A stretch of 7,540 nucleotides of DNA from Armatimonadota bacterium (GCA_016210785.1 JACQTN010000176.1:1-7540), one strand, 5' to 3'. Numbered from the stretch's first letter, positions 1 to 5,840 are shown. The notes: a model not told the origin generated them from the sequence alone. A program made the numbers and translations.

Positions 1-849
1 GACGAGAATACCCTGAAGGACCCGGCGCTTGAGGCCGTCTTGCCGGAAGCCGCAACGCTAACCGAGGTGCAGCCCGCCGTTTTGCCGCCTGAAGCTCTTC
101 CGGGCTTGTGGAAAGCGCCCGAAATTTCCGTGAAGAACGTGTATGAATACTTTTCAGGCGGAGGTGTCGTAACTACGCCGAAGGAAGGCTACGAGGAACC
201 CGTCACGATCCCGAAGGCTGAGCGAGCTGTAGTGGCGGCTGCTATTCACTTAGCGGTCAAAGAAGGTCTGCTCTGGCTGACCTCGGGGCCTGCAAGCGTC
301 TATGCTGAGGAGATCCCTGCGGGTCTGCTAACGGAGGATGCCTTCGTTCAGGCGCCGCCGCCGCCTATTCCTCCAACAGACATCCTGCCGGAAAGCTTGC
401 CAGAGGCGTGGACCGACGGGGCCACGACCGTCCTGGTGATCTCGGTGGCCTTGTCCAAGAAGGTTGGCAAGTCGCTACCCTGGGCAACTGTACGGGAAGC
501 GATCGATGGTGCCTTCCGCACTCGACTCCTGGAACGCACGCTGGATTCCGGACCGTGGCCGTGTGACGCTGGGGGCGCTCAGGCTATCAAGGTGCGCATT
601 CCGACCGAAGCTCCTGTGCCCAAGATCATCTCACTTAAGGACAAGCTGGCGGCTGAAGCCTACCTGGGCCCGGGCCAACTGCAAGACTTTGTAGAGATGA
701 TTGCAGATATCCTCAGAGCCGCGGCCGGCCATGATCCGAAGTTTCGGATTCGGATCGAACTGACCGGAGCACCAGAGCCTCCGGGGGAGGTCATCGCGAG
801 GGTCAACCAATTGCTCCACAAGGTATCAAAGGACCTGACGATTCAGTAG
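1..849 (+). CDS. C-terminal part of a large protein, possibly DUF499-type ATP-binding protein (5' end outside window)
   Basis: The frame is open from the first base of the window to a TAG at 847-849, so this is the last 282 codons of a longer gene. The TTG at 40 is only the first possible start inside the window and is probably not the real one. No ATP-binding motif is in this part. A proline-rich linker (APPPPIPPTDILPE) is followed by a segment around LPEAWTDGATTVLVISVAL, then LPWATVREAIDGAFRTRLLE and SGPWPCD. The end is a small alpha/beta-like module with IRIELTGAPEPPGEVI. This layout resembles, from memory, the C-terminus of DUF499 proteins, large ATPases often found with DUF1156 methyltransferases in defence islands; the assignment is tentative. 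GC is about 59% in sampled lines, clearly below the genes to the right, which may indicate transfer. It converges on the solute-binding protein gene. Confidence 0.7.
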   Translation, partial: DENTLKDPALEAVLPEAATLTEVQPAVLPPEALPGLWKAPEISVKNVYEYFSGGGVVTTPKEGYEEPVTIPKAERAVVAAAIHLAVKEGLLWLTSGPASVYAEEIPAGLLTEDAFVQAPPPPIPPTDILPESLPEAWTDGATTVLVISVALSKKVGKSLPWATVREAIDGAFRTRLLERTLDSGPWPCDAGGAQAIKVRIPTEAPVPKIISLKDKLAAEAYLGPGQLQDFVEMIADILRAAAGHDPKFRIRIELTGAPEPPGEVIARVNQLLHKVSKDLTIQ

Positions 850-900
850 GAACGACGAAATAGACACTCTGGAGCCGCGGACCAGCACGTCCGGTGGTGC

Positions 901-932
901 GGGGAGGAGCGGGCGACCCCGCTCCCTCCCCC
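901..932. terminator. GC-rich hairpin between convergent genes, probable bidirectional terminator
   Basis: The left arm GGGGAGGAGCGGG (901-913) pairs with the right arm ending CCCGCTCCCTCCCC (to 931/932), with one bulged base and a short CGAC loop. It sits between the stop codons of two convergent genes (849 and 960), where a shared terminator is expected. There is no clear T-run on either side, so it is an intrinsic-like hairpin rather than a textbook terminator. A smaller stem, CGGAC/GTCCG, lies just upstream at 878-893. Confidence 0.6.
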
Positions 933-959
933 GATCATTCCTGCCGCCGCTCGCCGACG

Positions 960-2504
960 CTACCGGCGCTTCCAGGTGGCATCAAACATCGTCAGCAGAA
1001 AGTCGCGGCGGGGCGTCCACTCCAGGTCCCGGTGCAGGCCGTACACGTTGGGCGCCGTGAACAGCGGGATCGCCGGCGCTTCCTCCCTGAACAGGAGCTG
1101 GGCGCGCCGGTACAGGTCCTTCGCCCTGGCGTCGTCTAGCGTCTCCTCGGCGGTCTCCAGCAGCCGTTCGAACTCCCGGTTGCCCGGCACCCACAGGGGT
1201 ACGATCCCGCGGGTGGAGTGGAATCCCGAGAAGCCGATCACCGCGGCGTATCCCACGTGGTCGGTGATCCTGATGAAGGTGGCTTCCTGGGGGAGCTTCT
1301 TCTCGATGACCATGCGCAGGTTGACCGCGTAGTCATCCACGTGAACCGCCGCCCGCACCCCCACCCTGTTCAACTGATCCGCCACGGCCAGGGTCAAGTC
1401 GCGGTCGCCCGGGTAGGCCCCGCTGGGCGTGGCCACGGTCATGTCGAAGCCACCCGCGTAGCCCGCCTCGCGCAGGAGCGCCCTGGCCCGCTCCGGGCTG
1501 TGGGGGAACGGGGTAACCGAAGCGTCGCAGCCGACGCTGGCCGCGGTGCAGAAGGTGCCCACCGGATCTCCGATGCCGTGCATGATGCTCTTGATCATGG
1601 CGTCGCGATCGACGGCGTAGTTCAAGGCCTGCCGCACCCGCCGGTCCGCCAGGGGGCGCTCCTTCGGGAGGTTCACCAGGTTCAGGAGGACGAAGAAGAT
1701 CGAGGCGCTGTCGGCGGGCGCCAGCTTGGCGTTCCGCGAGCGGCTGATGGGACCGAACACTTCGGGAGGGATGAGGTTGATCAGGTGGGACGACCCGGAG
1801 AGCAGCTCGGCCAGCCGGGAGGACTCGCTGGCGACGATCTTGACCACCACGCGTTTGATCGAGGGCGCGCCGCCCCAGTACCTGTTGTTGGCTTCGAGCT
1901 CCACGCGGCTGTCCTTCACCCAGCGCACGAACCGGTAGGGGCCGGTGCCCACGGGCTGCCGGACCAGGGCCTGCGGACCGTTCTGCGCCACGTAGCGGGG
2001 CGGCACGATGAACCCGTATCGCCCCACGGTGGCCGCCAGCATGGGCCAGGGACGTTCCGTGTGGATGCGCACCCGGTAGTCGTCCACCACGGTGACGCCT
2101 TTGACCAGCTTGAAGAACTGGGCCAGGCGCAGCCTGGCGGTCGGGTCGAGCATCCGCTCGAAAGAGAACTTGACGGCCTGGGCGTTGAAGGGCTCGCCGT
2201 TGTGGAACACGACGCCACGGCGCAGGTCGAACTCCCAGGTGGTGGGATCCACGATCCGCCACGAGAGGGCCAGCCCCGGCTTCAACCGCAGCGATGCGTC
2301 CCGCGCGATGAGCTGGTCATACAGGTTGATCAGCACGTTCTGCGTGTGGATGGAGAAGCTGGCGTGGGGGTCGCCGGTCTCGATGTCAGCCCCCTGGGCA
2401 ATGGCGACCGTCTCTGATCCTTGCGCCGCTACCCCCCCGGCGGCGCCGAAGCCGATGGCCGCGGTCAGGCTCAGCACTACCAGGAGGTTCACCGTGTTCC
2501 GCAT
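960..2504 (-). CDS. ABC transporter substrate-binding protein, peptide/nickel family (SBP_bac_5)
   Basis: This is an extracytoplasmic solute-binding protein that would capture peptides or similar solutes and deliver them to a DppBC/OppBC-type permease. The 514-residue length fits family 5. Residues 1-27 are a Sec signal peptide with likely cleavage after VAA; there is no lipobox cysteine, so it should be soluble in a periplasm. Family hallmarks are LYDQL (61-65), LRLKPGLALSW (72-82), the TWEFDLRRGVVFHNGEPFNA stretch (89-108), PVGTGPYRF (184-192), NNRYWGGAPSIKRV (206-219) and RVRQALNYAVDRDAMI (289-304). The ATG at 2504 is preferred because AAGGAGGAG lies 7 bases upstream and the signal peptide starts there. 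The frame stays open to a TTG at 2690, but that TTG lies in a promoter -35 box. No transporter gene is adjacent; DppBC-like permeases lie about 3.8 kb away. Substrate cannot be read from the sequence. Confidence 0.95.
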   Translation of the reverse strand: MRNTVNLLVVLSLTAAIGFGAAGGVAAQGSETVAIAQGADIETGDPHASFSIHTQNVLINLYDQLIARDASLRLKPGLALSWRIVDPTTWEFDLRRGVVFHNGEPFNAQAVKFSFERMLDPTARLRLAQFFKLVKGVTVVDDYRVRIHTERPWPMLAATVGRYGFIVPPRYVAQNGPQALVRQPVGTGPYRFVRWVKDSRVELEANNRYWGGAPSIKRVVVKIVASESSRLAELLSGSSHLINLIPPEVFGPISRSRNAKLAPADSASIFFVLLNLVNLPKERPLADRRVRQALNYAVDRDAMIKSIMHGIGDPVGTFCTAASVGCDASVTPFPHSPERARALLREAGYAGGFDMTVATPSGAYPGDRDLTLAVADQLNRVGVRAAVHVDDYAVNLRMVIEKKLPQEATFIRITDHVGYAAVIGFSGFHSTRGIVPLWVPGNREFERLLETAEETLDDARAKDLYRRAQLLFREEAPAIPLFTAPNVYGLHRDLEWTPRRDFLLTMFDATWKRR

Positions 2505-2511
2505 CGCCGTT

Positions 2512-2520
2512 CTCCTCCTT
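2512..2520 (-). promoter_or_regulatory. Shine-Dalgarno site fixing the start of the solute-binding protein
   Basis: On the minus strand AAGGAGGAG precedes the ATG at 2504 by 7 bases. This near-ideal site decides for the ATG over the longer upstream open frame. Confidence 0.85.
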
Positions 2521-2660
2521 TCGCGACCTGGAGCAACTCGTGGGGATGGGCCGTATCTGTGTCGTCCGTCTCCTCCGCCTCCACAAGTCGAGAGTAGCGG
2601 CTGGCTTGGCCGCCTGCGGAGCGGACGGTGACCATCGGCGGTGGGTGGAGTCTTTCCAAA

Positions 2661-2690
2661 ACGATACGCGGAGTGACTGCGCTTTGTCAA
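2661..2690 (-). promoter_or_regulatory. Sigma70-type promoter for the solute-binding protein gene
   Basis: On the minus strand a perfect -35 TTGACA (2685-2690) is separated by 18 bases from a -10-like TATCGT (2661-2666, four of six consensus matches). Transcription would start near 2654. That gives an untranslated leader of about 150 bases before the ATG at 2504. It lies in a locally less GC-rich stretch, which supports a real promoter. I recognise no operator or riboswitch in the leader. Confidence 0.6.
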
Positions 2691-2947
2691 GATATCACCG
2701 GGGCCGCCCGAATCTTCTCAGATTCTGTCACCCCCAACCCGTTCAGCGCCGCACCTGGCAGCTTCCCGAGCGCACGCGAAGGACAAGATGTTGAGCCGGT
2801 TTTCCGTCGCCCCGGGGAGAGGAGATAGACGAAGGGGCTGCCAAATGGAGTACCCGGAGCCTGCTCATGCGCTGGCGGTGCATGCAAGGTGGCACGCGCG
2901 AGATAATTCGGTGGGTTTCCTGACCAGGGAGATCGGAGGAGGGACCG

Positions 2948-3058
2948 ATGGTGAAGGGGACGTCGACCAGGTTCGGCAGCGGCGCCGTGACGCAGGGCGG
3001 CGGCTCGGGATCCGTCATCCACTGGGTCTACCGCCCCAGCGTGGTCTGCCGGTAGGCC
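2948..3058 (+). CDS. Candidate small ORF, 36 residues, unknown
   Basis: An ATG at 2948 is preceded by GGAGGAGGG (2935-2943) with a 4-base gap, a good ribosome-binding sequence at slightly short spacing. It encodes a 36-residue peptide beginning MVKGTSTRFGSGAV, containing a glycine/serine-rich centre and ending WVYRPSVVCR before TAG at 3056-3058. After this stop the same frame remains open for about 30 codons to a TGA near 3152, so it could also be the relic of a longer gene. No family is recognised. The only support is the upstream GGAGG-type sequence, which can occur by chance in purine-rich DNA. Confidence 0.2.
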
Positions 3059-3071
3059 AGCGGAGCCAATA

Positions 3072-3117
3072 CCACCGCCGCACGGGAATTCCCTCGTGCG
3101 GTCGACCCGGCGGTGGC
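3072..3117. repeat. Nested inverted repeat (two-tier hairpin)
   Basis: An outer 9-bp stem, CCACCGCCG (3072-3080) with CGGCGGTGG (3109-3117), encloses an inner stem CGCACG/CGTGCG around GGGAATTCCC (about 3079-3100), and the palindrome GGTCGACC at 3100-3107. The nested order suggests a foldable element in RNA or a cruciform in DNA. There is no T-run, so it is not an obvious terminator. Confidence 0.5.
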
Positions 3118-3192
3118 CTGCCGAGAACGCAGGCTCCTCAGGCCACTGCGCTGATCCGCTCGAGAGGACTCGACCCATCGCGCCGGGTCGAC
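3101..3192. repeat. 12-bp perfect inverted repeat with internal hairpin
   Basis: GTCGACCCGGCG at 3101-3112 is repeated exactly as its reverse complement at 3181-3192, 68 bases apart. The right copy can instead form a local hairpin, TCGACCC (3170-3176) with GGGTCGA (3185-3191), so two mutually exclusive folds are possible. The left copy overlaps the 9-bp stem at 3109-3117. All this lies upstream of the SYLF gene. Confidence 0.5.
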
Positions 3193-3239
3193 TGCGGCGA
3201 GCAGTGTCTGCCCGCGGTCTGATGCGGGAATCAATGAGT

Positions 3240-3245
3240 TATAGT
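3240..3245 (+). promoter_or_regulatory. Possible -10 element for the SYLF gene
   Basis: TATAGT matches the -10 consensus at five of six positions and would start transcription near 3252, shortly before the ATG at 3279. No recognisable -35 is found at 16-18 bases upstream, so the call is weak. Confidence 0.3.
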
Positions 3246-3278
3246 AGGGAAGGGCTGATGGTGAAGGGGGGAACCGTG

Positions 3279-3842
3279 ATGAGCGGGTGGCATCTCTGGA
3301 AGAGCATCGCGTGGGCGGTCTGTCTTTGTCTCGCGGGGAGCCTGGTGTTGCCGCAGGCGTCGTATGCCAGAACGGCCCAGGAAATCGACGCGGGCGTGAA
3401 CGCCGTGCTGGACCAGTTCATGAAGCAGGTCAAGGGCTCCCGGGAGTTCCTCCAGACTGCCAGGGGCGTCCTGGTGTTCCCCGGGGTCATCAAGGCCGGC
3501 ATCGGGGTCGGGGGAGAGTACGGCGAAGGCGCGCTCCGCATCCGCGGCAAGACCGCGGCGTACTACAGCATCGCGGCTGCCTCGATCGGGCTGCAGCTCG
3601 GCGCGCAGAAGAAGGACATCATCATCGTGTTCCTGCAGGACCAGGCTCTCAGCAGCTTTCAGGCCAGTCAGGGCTGGCGGATCGGCGCCGACGCGTCGGT
3701 GGTGCTGATAGACCTGGGGACCGACGCTTCGATCGACTCGTCGAAGGTCAACAAGCCCATCGTGGGCTTCGTCATCGGCCAGAAGGGCCTGATGTACAAC
3801 CTGACGCTCGAGGGGTCGAAGATCACGAAACTCAAGAAGTAG
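3279..3842 (+). CDS. Secreted SYLF/Ysc84-like lipid-binding domain protein
   Basis: The protein of 187 residues has a Sec signal peptide (1-30, hydrophobic core AWAVCLCLAG, likely cleavage after ASYA) followed by one SYLF domain. Diagnostic parts are ARGVLVFPGVIKAGIGVGGE (61-80), the GEGALRIRGK segment, YYSIAAASIGLQLGAQ (95-110), KKDIIIVFL (111-119), and a C-terminal GQKGLMYNLTLEGSKI. Eukaryotic SYLF (Ysc84/SH3YL1) domains bind phosphoinositides and actin; the bacterial exported versions have no settled role, so only membrane or lipid association in the envelope is inferred. The ATG at 3279 is chosen because AAGGGGGG (3264-3271) lies 7 bases upstream and the signal peptide follows directly. 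An ATG at 3258, adding MVKGGTV, is possible. It appears to be a single-gene unit, and length is normal for bacterial members. Confidence 0.92.
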   Translation: MSGWHLWKSIAWAVCLCLAGSLVLPQASYARTAQEIDAGVNAVLDQFMKQVKGSREFLQTARGVLVFPGVIKAGIGVGGEYGEGALRIRGKTAAYYSIAAASIGLQLGAQKKDIIIVFLQDQALSSFQASQGWRIGADASVVLIDLGTDASIDSSKVNKPIVGFVIGQKGLMYNLTLEGSKITKLKK

Positions 3843-3905
3843 GCCGGTGCCGGCGCCCCTGCCCGTCCCGAGGAATGAGCCAGCCCGGCGTGTAATGCAA
3901 GTGGC

Positions 3906-4271
3906 ATGAGCCCGTTCCCGGATCGGCTGGGCATCGAGGTGATCCATGCCGGCGACGGTCGGGCGCACGTGCGCGCGGCCGTCAACGATGACCACCTCAA
4001 CGCGCACGGCATCGCGCATGGGGGATTCCTGTTCACCCTGGCCGACGAAGCCTTCGCTCTGGCCTCCAACAGCCGTGGCGTTTTTGCGGTCGCGCTGAGC
4101 GTGCGCATGGACTACTTCCGTCCTGTGGCCGTGGGAGACGTCCTGGACGCGGAGGCCACCGAGGAGTACCTGGGCCGCCGCGTGGGGACCTACCGGGTCG
4201 AGATTCGGCGCCGCCGGGAACTTGTGGCACTCTTCACCGGCACGGTGTACCGGATGGAACCCCCGCCGTAG
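3906..4271 (+). CDS. PaaI-family hotdog-fold acyl-CoA thioesterase
   Basis: This cytoplasmic enzyme would hydrolyse acyl-CoA or aryl-CoA thioesters to free acid and CoA. The 121-residue length is that of a single hotdog domain. The active-site region is intact: NAHGIAHGGFLFTLADEAFA (32-51) contains the Asn and HGG of the helix start and an acidic residue (Asp47) in the place of the PaaI nucleophile or general base. The second half follows the family, with MDYFRPVAVGDVLDAEA (68-84) and an amphipathic strand ending TGTVYRM. E. coli PaaI acts on ring-hydroxylated phenylacetyl-CoA, but no paa gene is nearby, so the substrate is unknown. The start ATG has no strong Shine-Dalgarno sequence. The gene lies 63 bases after the SYLF stop and could be co-transcribed with it. 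Confidence 0.93.
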   Translation: MSPFPDRLGIEVIHAGDGRAHVRAAVNDDHLNAHGIAHGGFLFTLADEAFALASNSRGVFAVALSVRMDYFRPVAVGDVLDAEATEEYLGRRVGTYRVEIRRRRELVALFTGTVYRMEPPP

Positions 4272-4296
4272 AGCGCAACCACCCGGCCGCACCCAT

Positions 4297-4428
4297 TGGG
4301 GGAACGCGCAGACCACTTTCCTTATCGGGCCCGACGGGAAGATCGCCCACATCTGGGAGAAGATGAAACCGGAAGGCCACGCCGAGGAAGTCCTGACGGT
4401 TCTCAAACAAACGTCCCGCGGACAGTAA
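4297..4428 (+). pseudogene. C-terminal remnant of a Bcp-type peroxiredoxin
   Basis: The translation from about 4297 reads WGNAQTTFLIGPDGKIAHIW and continues EKMKPEGHAEEVLTVLKQ, ending at TAA 4426-4428. This is the characteristic last strand-helix portion of thioredoxin-dependent thiol peroxidases of the Bcp/PrxQ group (E. coli Bcp has SFLIDADGKI near its end). Full-length family members are about 150 residues. The first three quarters, including the peroxidatic cysteine, are absent. The frame upstream runs back into the thioesterase gene in another phase, and there is no suitable start codon between that gene's stop (4271) and the homologous part. It is therefore a decapitated relic left by deletion or rearrangement, or an assembly join. 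No activity is expected. Confidence 0.75.
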
Positions 4429-4523
4429 CGTCCGCCACCGCCCGTCCGTCGCGACGCACACGTGGAGTCACGGGACCGCTGTTGCAGGCCCGGGCCCGTG
4501 CGGCTGGCTCGACAGCCTCCCGC

Positions 4524-5369
4524 CTACTTCTCGATCGGTACCCCCACCAGGCTGCCCCACTCCGTCCAGGAGCCGTCGTAGTTCTTCACCCGCTGATAGC
4601 CCAGCAGGTAGCGCAGGGCAAACCAGGTCAGCGACGACCGTTCGCCGATGCGGCAGTAGGCGATGACCTCCTTGTCCCCGCTCACGCCCTTGGGTTCGTA
4701 CAGCGCCTTCAGGTCCTCCACCGTCTTGAAGGTGCCATCCTGCTGCACGTTCTGGCCCCACGGGATGTTCTGCGCCCGGGGGATGTGGCCGCCCCGCTGC
4801 GCGCCCTCCTGCGGGTACGCCGGCGGCGCCAGCAGTTCGCCCCGGAACTCCTCCGGCGACCGCACGTCCACCAGCGCCACGCCCGAGCCGGAGAGCTTCT
4901 GGAGGGTCTCGTCGCGGAAGGCGCGGATCGACCGGTCTGGATCCCTGGCCCGGTACGGCGCGGCGGGGAAGGGCGGCATATCCTTCGTCATCGGCCGCTG
5001 CTCGGCCGTCCACTTGGCCCGCCCGCCGTTGAGGATGCGGGCGTCCTGGTGTCCGTAGTACTTGAACAGCCAGAAGGCGTAGGTGGCGAACCAGTTGTTC
5101 TTGTCGCCGTAGAAGACGACGGTGTGTTTGTCGCCGATCCCCTTGGCCCCCAGGGCCCGCTCAAACTCCTCCTTCGTGATCCAGTCGCGCCGCACCGCGT
5201 CCTGAAGGTCCTGCCGCCAGTGCAGGTTGATGGCGTTGGGGATGTGGCCCGTGTCGTACAGCGTGGGATCCTCGCTGGACTCCACGATGCGCACGTGGGG
5301 ATCTTTGAGGTGTTCGGCCAGCCAGGCGGTGTCCACCAGAACTTCCGGATGCGCGTACCCCTGCGCCAT
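4524..5369 (-). CDS. Thiosulfate sulfurtransferase (two-domain rhodanese)
   Basis: This enzyme moves a sulfane sulfur from a donor such as thiosulfate to a thiophilic acceptor through a cysteine persulfide. The 281 residues form two rhodanese domains. The N-terminal one (about 8-125; [14 protein letters not shown], then [10 protein letters not shown]) has Asp in place of the catalytic Cys and is structural. The C-terminal one (about 150-278; [27 protein letters not shown]) carries the active loop CRIGERSS with Cys239. The CRIGER loop and the closing [18 protein letters not shown] match the mycobacterial CysA2/actinobacterial thiosulfate sulfurtransferase type rather than mercaptopyruvate enzymes, which usually have CGSGVT. 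It has no signal peptide and is cytoplasmic. The ATG at 5369 has GGGAGGGAG upstream. It lies 150 bases after the zinc-ribbon gene, beyond a hairpin, so it may be separately transcribed. Confidence 0.95.
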   Translation of the reverse strand: MAQGYAHPEVLVDTAWLAEHLKDPHVRIVESSEDPTLYDTGHIPNAINLHWRQDLQDAVRRDWITKEEFERALGAKGIGDKHTVVFYGDKNNWFATYAFWLFKYYGHQDARILNGGRAKWTAEQRPMTKDMPPFPAAPYRARDPDRSIRAFRDETLQKLSGSGVALVDVRSPEEFRGELLAPPAYPQEGAQRGGHIPRAQNIPWGQNVQQDGTFKTVEDLKALYEPKGVSGDKEVIAYCRIGERSSLTWFALRYLLGYQRVKNYDGSWTEWGSLVGVPIEK

Positions 5370-5381
5370 CGCGATCTCCCT

Positions 5382-5389
5382 CCCCCCCC
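5382..5389 (-). repeat. Homopolymer of eight G (minus strand) before the sulfurtransferase
   Basis: Eight consecutive G on the minus strand run directly into the GAGGGAG ribosome-binding sequence of the sulfurtransferase gene. Such tracts are prone to length change in replication and in sequencing; here it lies outside the coding frame. Confidence 0.5.
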
Positions 5390-5485
5390 GGGTGAGATTG
5401 CCGTGCGCTTCCGCCCGCGACAGGTGGCGGATGATGGAAGGACGCGGTCTATCGTCGGGCGGTGATTTAGGCGTTTCGCTCCCCG

Positions 5486-5519
5486 CCCCCGCCTTCCCTG
5501 CTTCCGCGGAAGGCGGGGG
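5486..5519 (-). terminator. Hairpin with perfect 12-bp stem, probable terminator of the zinc-ribbon gene
   Basis: CCCCCGCCTTCC (5486-5497) and GGAAGGCGGGGG (5508-5519) are exact reverse complements around a 10-base loop. The structure starts immediately after the TGA of the zinc-ribbon gene (5520-5522). There is no U-tract downstream in the minus-strand direction. It may stop transcription in the manner of GC-rich organisms, or protect the 3' end of the message. Confidence 0.6.
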
Positions 5520-5720
5520 TCAGCGGGCCGGCCGCAGCGTGTCGGGCAGGGTGTAGAACTCGGTGAAGCCGCAGCGCATGCACACGAAGGCGTTGACCCG
5601 CACCGCGTTGGCCACGTCCACTGCGCCGGCGGGCACGCCGCCCTCGGGCTCCCGCAGCAGCATGCCTCTGACCACCCGCCGGTCCCCGCCGCACTTGGGG
5701 CAGACCCCTGTCCCACACAC
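5520..5720 (-). CDS. Small zinc-ribbon protein, function unknown
   Basis: A 66-residue protein has two CxxC knuckles, CPKCGG (Cys7, Cys10) and CMRCGF (Cys47, Cys50), the spacing of a single zinc ribbon, ending in EFYTLPDTLRPAR. Small proteins of this shape occur widely as uncharacterised zinc-ribbon or nucleic-acid-binding proteins; the role is unknown. The GTG at 5720 is preferred over the GTG at 5783. AAGGAGGGG (5727-5735) sits 6 bases upstream of the former, and the additional N-terminal residues of the longer version (RGGSSGIRRSKEG) look like translated leader. It lies between RidA and the sulfurtransferase on the same strand, with hairpins on both sides, so it is possibly a monocistronic gene. 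I cannot tell whether it functions with either neighbour. Confidence 0.75.
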   Translation of the reverse strand: MCGTGVCPKCGGDRRVVRGMLLREPEGGVPAGAVDVANAVRVNAFVCMRCGFTEFYTLPDTLRPAR

Positions 5721-5726
5721 CGCCGA

Positions 5727-5735
5727 CCCCTCCTT
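5727..5735 (-). promoter_or_regulatory. Shine-Dalgarno site fixing the GTG start of the zinc-ribbon protein
   Basis: AAGGAGGGG on the minus strand precedes the GTG at 5720 by 6 bases. The alternative upstream GTG at 5783 has no comparable site. Confidence 0.7.
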
Positions 5736-5805
5736 CGATCTCCGAATCCCGCTCGAACCCCCTCGATCGCCCACAGATCCCACCCTGAATTAATTCCCCA
5801 ACCCG

Positions 5806-5828
5806 GCACCGGTCTCAGGGACCGGCGC
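5806..5828 (-). terminator. Hairpin downstream of the RidA-family gene, possible terminator
   Basis: GC-A-CCGGTC (5806-5814) pairs with GACCGG-C-GC (5820-5828) around a 5-base loop, with one A-C mismatch. It lies 12 bases beyond the stop codon of the RidA-family gene. No long U-tract follows, but an AT-rich stretch with the palindrome GAATTAATTC (5787-5796) comes next and could host a promoter for the zinc-ribbon gene. Confidence 0.45.
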
Positions 5829-5840
5829 ATCGCGACCCCG

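Larger units (their letters stand above)
2505..3278. other. Gene-poor divergent intergenic region, 774 bases
   Basis: This interval separates the leftward solute-binding protein from the rightward SYLF protein. It contains the promoter and leader at 2505-2690, a small-ORF candidate at 2948-3058, and inverted repeats between 3072 and 3192. Frames of 60-160 codons exist on both strands, but their translations are rich in Arg, Pro and Gly, look like chance frames in GC-rich DNA, and match no family I know. It may hold a decayed gene or a structured RNA; neither can be shown by eye. Confidence 0.6.

Noticed and set aside
1218..2417. 399-codon plus-strand open frame
   Set aside because: It lies wholly antisense to the solute-binding protein gene, and its translation is a low-complexity Val/Gly/Arg/His mix typical of GC-rich shadow frames.
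2505..2690. N-terminal extension of the solute-binding protein to the TTG at 2690
   Set aside because: The extension is Arg-rich and precedes the signal peptide, the TTG is part of a TTGACA promoter box, and the ATG at 2504 has a near-perfect Shine-Dalgarno sequence.
2687..3178. 163-codon minus-strand open frame in the long intergenic region
   Set aside because: It has no ribosome-binding site, no recognisable family and a composition like a chance frame; its 3' end also overlaps the -35 box of the leftward promoter.
2788..3222. 144-codon plus-strand open frame in the long intergenic region
   Set aside because: It is Arg/Gly-rich without motifs or a good start, and crosses the inverted repeats. 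I could not support it as a gene.
3231..4406. 391-codon minus-strand open frame
   Set aside because: It is antisense to the SYLF, thioesterase and peroxiredoxin-remnant frames, which all show clear family motifs; its own translation shows none.
4487..4517. GGCCCGGGCC palindrome and a 5-bp stem after the sulfurtransferase stop
   Set aside because: The stems are short and lack a T-run, so they are too weak to call as a terminator.
4296..5465. 389-codon plus-strand open frame
   Set aside because: It is antisense to the sulfurtransferase, whose catalytic loop and domains are unmistakable.
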